Of a DNA stretch of 33,278 bases, positions 16,218 through 22,499 are shown piece by piece; positions within the stretch are counted from its first letter, which is position 1; every line of letters starts with the position of its first letter. Source of the stretch: Abyssisolibacter fermentans. GTDB taxonomy: Bacteria; Bacillota; Clostridia; Tissierellales; MCWD3. The position numbers and the translations under genes are program-made. The notes beneath the pieces were generated by a model. It saw only the letters and a program-made list of their open reading frames with translations. It did not search any database and was not told the origin of the DNA. Where the stretch lies: assembly GCF_001559865.1 (NCBI RefSeq), contig NZ_LOHE01000048.1, positions 1-33,278 of the forward strand, in the 5' to 3' direction.

Positions 16218-16955
16218 AAGTAATTTTACTAAGCTGACATATTCTTTATCACAACATTCATGTAGCTGTTTATCTTTTAGTAATACAATCTTATCACACA
16301 CATCTAAGTTCCTAAAATCATGTTCTACCATAATTATAGTTTTATTTTCTTTCTTTAACCCATATATGACATCTTTAAGTTTCTTTTTTCCTTCTTTATC
16401 AATTTGTGAAAAAATTTCATCAAATATAAATATTTCAGGTTTCATGCTCAATACTGAAGCTATAGCAATAAGTTGTTTTTGCCCACCAGAAAGATTATTT
16501 GGATTATGATACCTATAATCACTCATTCCAACAAACTCTAAAGCCATTTTTATTCTATCTCCGATTTCTTCTCTATTAATACATAAATTTTCAGGTCCAA
16601 AAGCTAGCTCATCTTCAACAGTAGGTGAAAAAAGTTGAGAATCTGGATCTTGAAACACAATTCCAACTTTTTGTGCTATTTCCGAAACTCTCAACTCATC
16701 TGTACGCTTTCCATATATCTTTATACTTCCTTTGATATCACCACCATAAACATGTGGGATTATCCCGGTCATTGTATAACATAATGTGCTTTTACCATCA
16801 CCGCTTAAGCCAATTATACCTACAGTCTGCCCTCTTTCGACCTTCAAATTTACATTATCAAATATTGTTCTATCTTGACCTGAATATTTATATGACAAAT
16901 TATTGATTTCTAACACATATTCTACTGTATCTCTATCTCTGTCAAATACTTGCAT
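16209..16955 (-). CDS. ecfA: ECF transporter ATPase, second subunit
   Basis: A 248-residue ABC ATPase, partner of the one at 15475-16146. Walker A is GLSGDGKST, Q-loop VFQDPDSQLF, signature LSGGQKQLIAIA, Walker B IFIFDEIFSQID and switch His MVEHD. The Pro usually found after the Walker B Glu is missing (DEIFSQ rather than DEPTS), but catalytic Glu is kept. The ATG at 16955 lies inside the preceding gene and has a weak ribosome site; a GTG at 16916, 5 nt after that gene's stop, would give the usual family N-terminus (LEINNLSYKY). The stop codon and last two residues come from the MITE terminal repeat, so the original C-terminus may have been slightly different. Confidence 0.9.
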   Translation of the reverse strand: MQVFDRDRDTVEYVLEINNLSYKYSGQDRTIFDNVNLKVERGQTVGIIGLSGDGKSTLCYTMTGIIPHVYGGDIKGSIKIYGKRTDELRVSEIAQKVGIVFQDPDSQLFSPTVEDELAFGPENLCINREEIGDRIKMALEFVGMSDYRYHNPNNLSGGQKQLIAIASVLSMKPEIFIFDEIFSQIDKEGKKKLKDVIYGLKKENKTIIMVEHDFRNLDVCDKIVLLKDKQLHECCDKEYVSLVKLLNP

Positions 16956-17431
16956 CTTCTTTGGCTAAATTTATCCTTTCGTATAATTGTCATATATGGA
17001 CCTTTTCCACCATCTTCTTTAGTACCTAAGCCTTCACCTTCTTTTTTATAAACAACATATACATTAGAAGGTTCCTTAACTTCTTCTAAACTCAAAGCTA
17101 TTGTATACCCGTCAACCGATCTTGTTATAACAGTATCTTTTCCTTCAAAATTAACTCCTGATTTTTCTAATATCTTATATAGCATTACTCCAGTATAAGT
17201 ATACTCTATAGGTTCTTTTCCATTGGTTTTTAGCATAGCCTTAAATTCTTCTTCTCCAGCAGCCATTATATCATCCATACTTAGCTTTAATTCTTCCTCG
17301 CCAGCTTTAATAATCAACTGTGCATCTTTTTGAAGCTGTTTCTTTTCTTCTACATTACCAGAGCTCAAGTATGCTGTCACACCGATAATTACAACAAGTA
17401 GACATATTACTATAACTAACCCTTTTTTCAT
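16922..17431 (-). CDS. Membrane-anchored protein with a sulfite-oxidase-like molybdopterin-binding domain
   Basis: A 169-residue protein. A signal anchor (residues 4-22, LVIVICLLVVIIGVTAYL) is followed by a 120-residue domain of the oxidoreductase molybdopterin-binding (sulfite-oxidase core) type: YTYTGVMLYKILEKSGV, then SVDGYTIALSLEEVKEPSNV, a Gly/Lys-rich strand and a closing YLTEIEIQ. The catalytic Cys of sulfite oxidase is not obvious, so ligand binding rather than catalysis is plausible. The ATG at 17431 has AAGGAGGAGG 3-10 nt upstream. The gene sits between the hydrolase and the ATPases in the Moco-controlled operon, and overlaps the ATPase gene. Confidence 0.75.
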   Translation of the reverse strand: MKKGLVIVICLLVVIIGVTAYLSSGNVEEKKQLQKDAQLIIKAGEEELKLSMDDIMAAGEEEFKAMLKTNGKEPIEYTYTGVMLYKILEKSGVNFEGKDTVITRSVDGYTIALSLEEVKEPSNVYVVYKKEGEGLGTKEDGGKGPYMTIIRKDKFSQRRCKYLTEIEIQ

Positions 17432-17458
17432 TGTCCTCCTCCTTCTATTGTTATATAA
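17427..17458. repeat. 32-bp direct repeat, copy a (ribosome site and start)
   Basis: Differs from copy b (17714-17745) at one base. On the minus strand it reads through AGAAGGAGGAGGACA into the start codon of the gene at 16922-17431. Confidence 0.85.
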
Positions 17459-17491
17459 CAATTAGTTATATAAACTTCCAATACGGTTACT

Positions 17492-17683
17492 AGGGAACCC
17501 TCTAATGTTTCTTTGAAAGTGTGACTTCAAGAGTTCGTTTCTTCATCGCTTCTAAGTAGAGAACCAAAATCTGCGATTTTGAGTGAATCACTTACTGCTA
17601 GGAACGCAGTGAGTAGTGAGTTTCTTATCTGTTTCAGAAACGGGCTCTTGTCGGAACCGTCAAAGATTGTTAGAGGGTTCCCT
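17492..17683. mobile_element. Second-family MITE-like element (192 bp)
   Basis: Terminal inverted repeats AGGGAACCCTCTAA (17492-17505) and TTAGAGGGTTCCCT (17670-17683) are perfect over 14 bp and continue imperfectly to CTTTGA / TCAAAG. The termini differ from the AACCCAGATTATTC family, but the interior carries the same module GAGAACC, AAAATC-GATTTT hairpin, GTGAATCACTTACT. No open frame of transposase size. It lies between the hydrolase gene and the next gene of the operon. Confidence 0.8.
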
Positions 17684-17718
17684 TCACCATGAAGTAATGA
17701 GCTTACAATAAATTTCAT
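17527..17718 (-). pseudogene. 63-codon frame created by duplication and MITE insertion
   Basis: It starts at an ATGA overlap with the hydrolase stop and has an excellent ribosome site, but only about 11 codons precede the MITE; the rest is MITE sequence (for example FLAVSDSLKIADFGSLLRSD). I read it as a remnant: the duplicated start region of the next gene cut off by the element. It may still be translated. Confidence 0.55.
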
Positions 17719-17745
17719 TGTCCCCCTCCTTCTATTGTTATATAA
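17714..17745. repeat. 32-bp direct repeat, copy b (hydrolase 3' end)
   Basis: Encodes the last residues of the hydrolase (TIEGGGQ) and, in overlap, a ribosome site and ATG. Copy a is the start region of the next real gene, so the 32 bp were duplicated and now flank the 192-bp element at a distance. Confidence 0.85.
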
Positions 17746-19199
17746 GGCACTATCATATCTTCATACCTAAATTCTCCGTGTTTACCTCCTGTTTTAATAC
17801 TGTGCATCCCATGATCTGCAGTAATAATCACTTTTCCTTTAAAATCCCGAACTAAATATTTTATATATTCATCATGTAATTTAATACTATCTAATGTCTC
17901 TTTAGCTAAATCTCCATAACTATGTCCATTGTCATCTATTTCATGAAAATGAACCAAGATAAAATCATAATCTTTTTTTATAGCTTCTTTAGCAGTATCT
18001 AGTATTTCATCATCTATAGCACCATTATTATTTTTATCCAGATGAAGTATTGGCTCTATTTCTGTATTTAAAATTTTTATGTTACCCTCTAATAAAGCAG
18101 CTTTTTTATTCATGTCCTTTATTTTTTTAAATATAGTAGGCACTTTCAAATCCTTTTGAGCTCTGGAATAAACTCCATTTTCTTTTGGATTTTTACCTGT
18201 TATCATTGCTGCAAAGCCAGCATTTGTAACAGGCTTGTACACTGTACTAGCCATTTTGACCTTACCCTTACTCATAAATGGAATAAGACCTTTTTTCAAA
18301 GAATATTCATATTGTCTGTATGAAAAACCATCTAGAAATATAAACATGACTTTTTCGTTATTCTCTAAATAATGAGATGTATCATAATAAACATCCATAT
18401 TACTATCTTTTGTAGCATTTACATATATGCCCTTTGCTTTTTTCACTTTTATTTTACCATCAGCTGTTATTAAGTTGATATAATTATCTTTTATTTCAAA
18501 AAAGTCTCCTTCTTTTAGAAACTCATAGTCTCCTTCTTCACCCATGACAATATTCCTTTGATCATATTTTATATCTACTAAATCTTCAGCTTTAAATCCC
18601 TTTTTTCTTCTATATACTTCAGTAAAATAAATTTCACCGTTTACATTCTTACTGGATTTTCCATCAATAACAACTATATCTCTAAGATTACCTGACATTA
18701 AGCTGCCGACTGAAACACTTAATATATTTTGATTACTGCTAATTATATTAAATCCATGTTCATATGATTCTTTAGTAGACACGACTACTATTTCTTTTAA
18801 ATGCTTTATATTACTGCTTATCGGGTGATTTAAATTTATTGAATTCCATCCATATTCATTAGAAAATGATATATAACTATCTTCTAATTGTCTATTACTA
18901 AGTTTTGAAAATAAACCATCATAGCTTACTAGCAAAATATCATAATCATTATCATATGTATCGCTAACAGTTAATAAGTCATTAAGCTTTACAGCTTTAA
19001 TAGTTTTAGTTTTATATTTTATTTTATGTTGCTCTAAATTCTCATATTGTTTATTTATATCCAAAACATTATTAACATCACCAACTACTTTAAAAGACGG
19101 TATGTATCCACTTTCTTTATTTAAAAAAATTAGTGATAATATTATGCAAACAGCAATAACTACAACAACCAAACTTATTAGTAATGATTTTTTACTCAT
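17715..19199 (-). CDS. Membrane-anchored alkaline-phosphatase-superfamily hydrolase (phosphodiesterase/pyrophosphatase-like)
   Basis: A 494-residue protein. A signal anchor (about 6-26) places the rest outside the membrane. Residues about 38-145 look like a diverged molybdopterin-binding (sulfite-oxidase-like) domain: IKAVKLNDLL, LLVSYDGLFSKLSNRQLED, then NHPISSNIKHLKEIVVV. The C-terminal half is the type I phosphodiesterase/nucleotide pyrophosphatase fold: metal Asp290 in FLDGFS, probable nucleophile Thr325 in KPVTNAGFAAMITGK, HEIDDNGHSYGD, ADHGMHS and GGKHGEF. The full metal set is present, so activity is likely. I infer cleavage of a phosphodiester or pyrophosphate in an extracellular cofactor. 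The ATG at 19199 follows AAAGGA; the S-component stop is 11 nt upstream. Confidence 0.8.
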   Translation of the reverse strand: MSKKSLLISLVVVVIAVCIILSLIFLNKESGYIPSFKVVGDVNNVLDINKQYENLEQHKIKYKTKTIKAVKLNDLLTVSDTYDNDYDILLVSYDGLFSKLSNRQLEDSYISFSNEYGWNSINLNHPISSNIKHLKEIVVVSTKESYEHGFNIISSNQNILSVSVGSLMSGNLRDIVVIDGKSSKNVNGEIYFTEVYRRKKGFKAEDLVDIKYDQRNIVMGEEGDYEFLKEGDFFEIKDNYINLITADGKIKVKKAKGIYVNATKDSNMDVYYDTSHYLENNEKVMFIFLDGFSYRQYEYSLKKGLIPFMSKGKVKMASTVYKPVTNAGFAAMITGKNPKENGVYSRAQKDLKVPTIFKKIKDMNKKAALLEGNIKILNTEIEPILHLDKNNNGAIDDEILDTAKEAIKKDYDFILVHFHEIDDNGHSYGDLAKETLDSIKLHDEYIKYLVRDFKGKVIITADHGMHSIKTGGKHGEFRYEDMIVPYITIEGGGQ

Positions 19200-19210
19200 T
19201 TTTTTTCCTT

Positions 19211-19768
19211 TCAATTATCAATTTTTATTATATTAAATTTATCAAAGCCCTTAACTATTTTGTAAGCTATTAATCCGCCTATCCCTCCTGATAATGCACC
19301 ACTACTGACGCTCAACAATAATGGTATTAACGGCAATCTAAAAAAAACAAGATTAGAGAGAAAAGTACCTGCTAAATTAGCAGCAGCTCCTGCTGTGAAA
19401 AAATGTACTATAGTATAGTTCTTCTTTTTAGAAAACAAAAAAACTATATCAGCAGCTAACCCGGGTAAGCTGTAAGTTATCAAACTCATAATACCATGTG
19501 TACCGATTGAGCCCATAGCTATAACCATTATAGCTTGTACAAATGCAGTTAAAGTAGCCGCTCCCCTTTTACGTGTAATACCTACGCTCATGACTATCCA
19601 CAGCATATAAAATCCACCTGCTATAACTCCACCAGGTATATATAATGAACTTGTTACTATGTGAATAAGAGGTACAATCACAGATTTAGTTGCTATACCC
19701 AAAGCTGCCATCATAGCTATAATAACTAAATCAAACATTGAAAACCTATCCAAACCTTTTTTTGTCAT
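19211..19768 (-). CDS. ECF transporter substrate-binding S component
   Basis: A 185-residue membrane protein with about five to six helices, matching the size of ECF S components. It opens with the short amphipathic start FDLVIIAMMAALGIATKSV and has Gly/Ala-rich helix packing (IPGGVIAGGFYMLWIV, RKRGAATLTAFVQAIM, GALSGGIGGLIAYKIV). RKRGAA followed by an acidic-poor helix is reminiscent of YkoE-type (thiamin precursor) S components, but the match is too loose to assign a substrate. In context (Moco riboswitch, pterin-domain proteins, MobB) I infer molybdopterin or a related pterin. The dedicated ATPases and T component are encoded downstream in the same operon. Confidence 0.82.
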   Translation of the reverse strand: MTKKGLDRFSMFDLVIIAMMAALGIATKSVIVPLIHIVTSSLYIPGGVIAGGFYMLWIVMSVGITRKRGAATLTAFVQAIMVIAMGSIGTHGIMSLITYSLPGLAADIVFLFSKKKNYTIVHFFTAGAAANLAGTFLSNLVFFRLPLIPLLLSVSSGALSGGIGGLIAYKIVKGFDKFNIIKIDN

Positions 19769-19794
19769 TTTATTTGCTCCATTTAAATAAATTT

Positions 19795-20880
19795 CTATTT
19801 ATGTACTAATTCAATACTTGCTACATATTTTATTTTGGTATCTTTAGGCATATCTTTAAAAGCTATATTATAAGTATCCTTTTTCTTATATATATAACCT
19901 GCCTCAAACATATCTTTTGTTATTTCTTTGCTATATCCATCTGCACATGAAACTTTAATAGCTTCTTCTTTATCAAAGCCTATTTGTTTTAAAAATGTTG
20001 TTAATGCTACCTCTTCATCTGACTTAATAATTGCTTCTATATTAAAAAATGCAATATCATCATAAGCAAACCATAATATATTTTTAACATGCATTCCTTT
20101 TGGCAAATCAGGAGATAAAAAAGCAGGTGATTCTTTCCCTGTTACTTTTATATAACCACTTTTAAATACATCTATATTTTCATTTTTTTCTAAGCCATCT
20201 ACAGATTTTATGAACACTGAATCACTAGTAGAATTTATTTGATATTTTTCTATTAAATCACTAGTTTTTATAGCTTTGTCTACATCTTCATAATAAGTAT
20301 AATCGTTTAATTTTAAATCTTTAATAGCTGTTTGAAGTAATAAAACCTTTGAAGTTGTGTTATTTCTTGTACTTGATATTAATTCAATTTTACTAAGATT
20401 TCTTAAACAATACATAGATCTTTCCTCAGGAATCATTATCCTAATAGGTTTACTTTTATCATCTAATGGTTTGCCATCTATTTCATAAGCTAAAATAACA
20501 TCTCTAATAGCTATTATTTCCTTAGGTACTTCAATAGAATAACCATCTCCTGCTTCTAATCTAATTGCATTATAATCATTTTTAGATTTATCATATTTCT
20601 TTAAAATCTCTTCAAGCATTATTCCCTTAACAGAATAAACTTGTTCCTCTCCACTTGACCTAATTACTTTTACATCTTGAGTTATTTCTGTATAATTCTT
20701 CATCTCATCAAAGCCTAAACTAATATCCTCATCACTTATACCTACTATTGTTATACTCTTCGTGCTATCTACCTTAGGTTCATCAATAACTTTACAGTTA
20801 ACTTTCTCACTACAACCAACAGCTAATAATGCTAAAATAATCATTATAACAATAAAAGAATTTTTAAAACACCTTTTCAT
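19795..20880 (-). CDS. Lipoprotein with two molybdopterin-binding-like domains
   Basis: A 361-residue predicted lipoprotein: signal peptide with lipobox LAVGC, Cys23. Two domains of the sulfite-oxidase molybdopterin-binding type follow. The first (about 40-170) has YSVKGIMLEEILKKY, AIRLEAGDGYSIEVPKEII, VILAYEIDGKPL, MIPEERSMYCLRNLSKIELI; the last stretch, Pro-x-x-Arg-x-x-x-Cys, is a plausible ligand site. The second (about 200-361) repeats the plan (VSCADGYSKEITKDMFEAG, then IKYVASIELV). I infer an extracellular binding protein feeding the S component encoded 26 bp downstream. GGAGG lies 10 nt before the ATG and just inside the end of MITE copy 4. Confidence 0.75.
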   Translation of the reverse strand: MKRCFKNSFIVIMIILALLAVGCSEKVNCKVIDEPKVDSTKSITIVGISDEDISLGFDEMKNYTEITQDVKVIRSSGEEQVYSVKGIMLEEILKKYDKSKNDYNAIRLEAGDGYSIEVPKEIIAIRDVILAYEIDGKPLDDKSKPIRIMIPEERSMYCLRNLSKIELISSTRNNTTSKVLLLQTAIKDLKLNDYTYYEDVDKAIKTSDLIEKYQINSTSDSVFIKSVDGLEKNENIDVFKSGYIKVTGKESPAFLSPDLPKGMHVKNILWFAYDDIAFFNIEAIIKSDEEVALTTFLKQIGFDKEEAIKVSCADGYSKEITKDMFEAGYIYKKKDTYNIAFKDMPKDTKIKYVASIELVHK

Positions 20881-20902
20881 ATTTACTCTACCTCCATAGT
20901 TT

Positions 20903-21160
20903 AACCCTTATTATTCATATAACTTTGAATAATATGTTGTATAATTCTGAATTAGAAGATTTCAGTGAATTCGAAGGCATACCGAGTTGGTATGTCAAGA
21001 ATTTAATGGTATCTTATAATCAGAACAACATTATTAATGAATCTCCTATTCATTTTATTCATATGAGTAAGCGACTCACAAAAAATCATAGATTTTAGTT
21101 CACTGCTCAAAATCAAGATTTGGGTTCACTGCTCATAATTTTCTATGATTAATATGGGTT
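20903..21160. mobile_element. MITE-like inverted-repeat element, copy 4 (inverted)
   Basis: 258 bp, opposite in orientation to copies 1 and 2. Ends are AACCCTTATTATTCATAT and ATGATTAATATGGGTT, more diverged than in copies 1 and 2. The interior matches copy 2 almost base for base. It lies in the operon between the FMN-binding and pterin-domain lipoprotein genes and overlaps the 3' end of the former. Confidence 0.8.
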
Positions 21161-21653
21161 CAATATTTTGAATACATAAATTTACTCCCTTAACTACAGC
21201 TTCACTTGTTATAGTAGCTCCAGTTATAGCCGTAACCTCCCATGGATTTTCGGATACTATTTTAGCAATTTTTAAACTTTGATTTATCGGTTTATTTATA
21301 AATCTTTTCAGAAACCAATCTTTAGTAACATAACCTCCATAATCATGAGTTTCATTATGTTCTATAATGTGTATATCTGATATCTTTTTACTGTCATTAT
21401 CAATAGTGACCATAAATTTTATATAATCTTTGTATCCTTTACTGCGAACAATTTGAACTATTTGATACTTTTCATCAGCTTCCTTACTAACTTTGTAAAC
21501 TCTAATTATACTATCATCTTCATACTTAGTAAGTCTATCTATGCTATAATCTTGTCCAAATTTATTTCTTACTGTATCTAATTCTGCATCATTAGAACAT
21601 CCAATTAATAATAACATACTTAATAATGTAATAATAACAGTTCTAAATATCAA
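21126..21653 (-). CDS. FMN-binding-domain lipoprotein
   Basis: A 175-residue predicted lipoprotein: short signal peptide ending LLLIGC-S, so the protein faces outward. The domain is of the RnfG/NqrC/PplA FMN-binding type: SDIHIIEHNETHDYGG, then the flavinylation motif TAITGATITSEAVVKGVN, whose second Thr is normally linked to FMN by ApbE (no apbE is in the window). The TTG at 21653, after GGAGGTGAT, gives a proper signal peptide; an in-frame ATG at 21746 would lie inside the riboswitch terminator. The last 11 residues and stop are encoded by MITE copy 4, so the tail is not original, but the FMN domain is complete. First gene of the Moco-riboswitch operon. Confidence 0.85.
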   Translation of the reverse strand: MIFRTVIITLLSMLLLIGCSNDAELDTVRNKFGQDYSIDRLTKYEDDSIIRVYKVSKEADEKYQIVQIVRSKGYKDYIKFMVTIDNDSKKISDIHIIEHNETHDYGGYVTKDWFLKRFINKPINQSLKIAKIVSENPWEVTAITGATITSEAVVKGVNLCIQNIEPILIIENYEQ

Positions 21654-21706
21654 AATCACCTCCAATACAGCTAAATCAATAGATGTAACCCACATTTTAC
21701 TGTCAA

Positions 21707-21741
21707 AACAAAAAACTCCCTTATTATAAACAAAGGAGAGT
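21707..21741 (-). terminator. Terminator of the Moco riboswitch expression platform
   Basis: On the minus strand, ACTCTCCTT pairs with AAGGGAGT (one bulged T), followed by TTTTTTG. The 5' arm TCTCCTTT is exactly complementary to AAAGGAGA, the 3' strand of riboswitch P1, so P1 and terminator on one side, or the antiterminator on the other, are mutually exclusive. Confidence 0.85.
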
Positions 21742-21772
21742 ATCATAAATCAAAGCTTGTTATTTTAAAAAA

Positions 21773-21864
21773 TCTCCTTTCCAAATGGGAGGCAATATCG
21801 TTTCCAATATTACCCTATCGGCTTAAAATCCATGCTTTTGCAACAGGATGATAAGCTCGGAGAA
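21773..21864 (-). ncRNA. Moco (molybdenum cofactor) riboswitch
   Basis: Read on the minus strand, this 92-nt RNA has the order and strings of the MOCO RNA motif: TCTCCGAGC opening P1; P2 GCTTA/TAAGC with an inner ATCC/GGAT stem; GATAGGGTAA; a hairpin AATAT-TGGAAACG-ATATT; then TTGCCTCCCATTT and GGAAAGGAGA closing P1. It lies between a good promoter and the FMN-binding lipoprotein gene, and is followed by an intrinsic terminator. Moco-motif RNAs elsewhere precede Moco synthesis, molybdate transport or Moco-enzyme genes and normally lower expression when cofactor is present. Whether it responds to Moco or the tungsten cofactor cannot be decided by eye. Confidence 0.88.
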
Positions 21865-21880
21865 ACTTATATTTAAGAAC

Positions 21881-21909
21881 ATTTTAACTTATTAATATGA
21901 TTTTGTCAA
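21881..21909 (-). promoter_or_regulatory. Promoter of the Moco-riboswitch operon
   Basis: Minus strand: TTGACA (21909-21904), 17-bp spacer, TAAAAT (21886-21881). Consensus -35 and near-consensus -10; transcription would start about 10 nt before P1 of the riboswitch. Confidence 0.85.
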
Positions 21910-21989
21910 TTAATCCATTTTAGTAGAAAATTCTTGATACAGAAAAATAAAACCCTCAACAGCAGGCATATAAAAAGAAAAGCAGCTTC

Positions 21990-22004
21990 ATTATTAAACC
22001 CAAA
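21990..22004. repeat. Single MITE terminal-repeat remnant
   Basis: TTAAACCCAAATTATT resembles the left end of copy 1 (TTAAACCCAGATTATT). No matching right end follows, so it is either a remnant or chance. Confidence 0.3.
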
Positions 22005-22060
22005 TTATTTTATATTTTTATATTGCTTTTTTATAAATTCTAAGTTATTATTATATTAAC

Positions 22061-22080
22061 ATATGAATAGATGTTCATAT
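22061..22080 (+). promoter_or_regulatory. ArsR/CzrA-type operator
   Basis: ATATGAA-TAGATG-TTCATAT is a perfect 7-bp-arm palindrome, close to the 12-2-12 operators of zinc/cadmium ArsR-family repressors. A TATATT -10-like box lies just before it (22052-22057), and the ribosome site of the regulator gene follows. Confidence 0.75.
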
Positions 22081-22098
22081 ATAGGAGGTGTATCTATA

Positions 22099-22443
22099 AT
22101 GTGTGATAATATCTTTGATAAATCCTTAGTTGATAAAATTAAAGATGAAATGCCTAAAGATGAAGTTTTATATGACTTAGCTGATTTTTTTAAAGTTTTT
22201 GGTGATTCAACACGTATTAAAATTTTATATTCACTGTTTAAATCTGAAATGTGTGTAAGCGATATTGCCACTATTTTAAACTTAAATCAATCTGCTGTTT
22301 CTCATCAATTAAGATTATTAAAGAACTCTAGGCTTGTTAAATATAGAAAAAAAGGAAAGATGGTACTTTACTCATTAGATGATGATCATGTTAAGAAAAT
22401 ATTTGATCAAGGATTAAATCATATAAATCATATTGAGGATTAA
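22099..22443 (+). CDS. cadC: ArsR-family metal-responsive repressor (CadC/SmtB-like)
   Basis: A 114-residue winged-helix repressor. MCDN opens the protein; the core is DLADFFKVFGDSTRIKILYSL, with the recognition helix in DIATILNLNQSAVSHQLRLLKNSRLV and the beta wing YRKKGKMVLYSL. The ELCVGD-like segment (here EMCVSD) and the C-terminal Asp/His residues (DDDHVKKIFDQGLNHINHIED) are candidate metal ligands, the latter of the alpha5 type used for zinc. The ATG at 22099 is chosen because GGAGG ends 10 nt upstream; the ATG at 22063 lies inside the operator. It should repress itself and the P-type ATPase gene 56 bp downstream. Confidence 0.9.
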   Translation: MCDNIFDKSLVDKIKDEMPKDEVLYDLADFFKVFGDSTRIKILYSLFKSEMCVSDIATILNLNQSAVSHQLRLLKNSRLVKYRKKGKMVLYSLDDDHVKKIFDQGLNHINHIED

Positions 22444-22499
22444 TATTACTGAGATTATTTAGTTATATCAATAATTTGGGTAATTAAGGGGGGACAAAA

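Noticed and set aside
17527-17718. The 63-codon frame as a genuine functional gene
   Set aside because: Most of it is MITE sequence and its good ribosome site is a duplicate of the next gene's start region.
21126-21746. Longer 206-residue version of the FMN-binding protein
   Set aside because: Its start would lie inside the riboswitch terminator hairpin and put 30 extra residues before a normal lipoprotein signal peptide; the TTG at 21653 has an ideal ribosome site.
22056-22271. Minus-strand frame over the ArsR gene start
   Set aside because: Antisense to a clear repressor gene and its operator.
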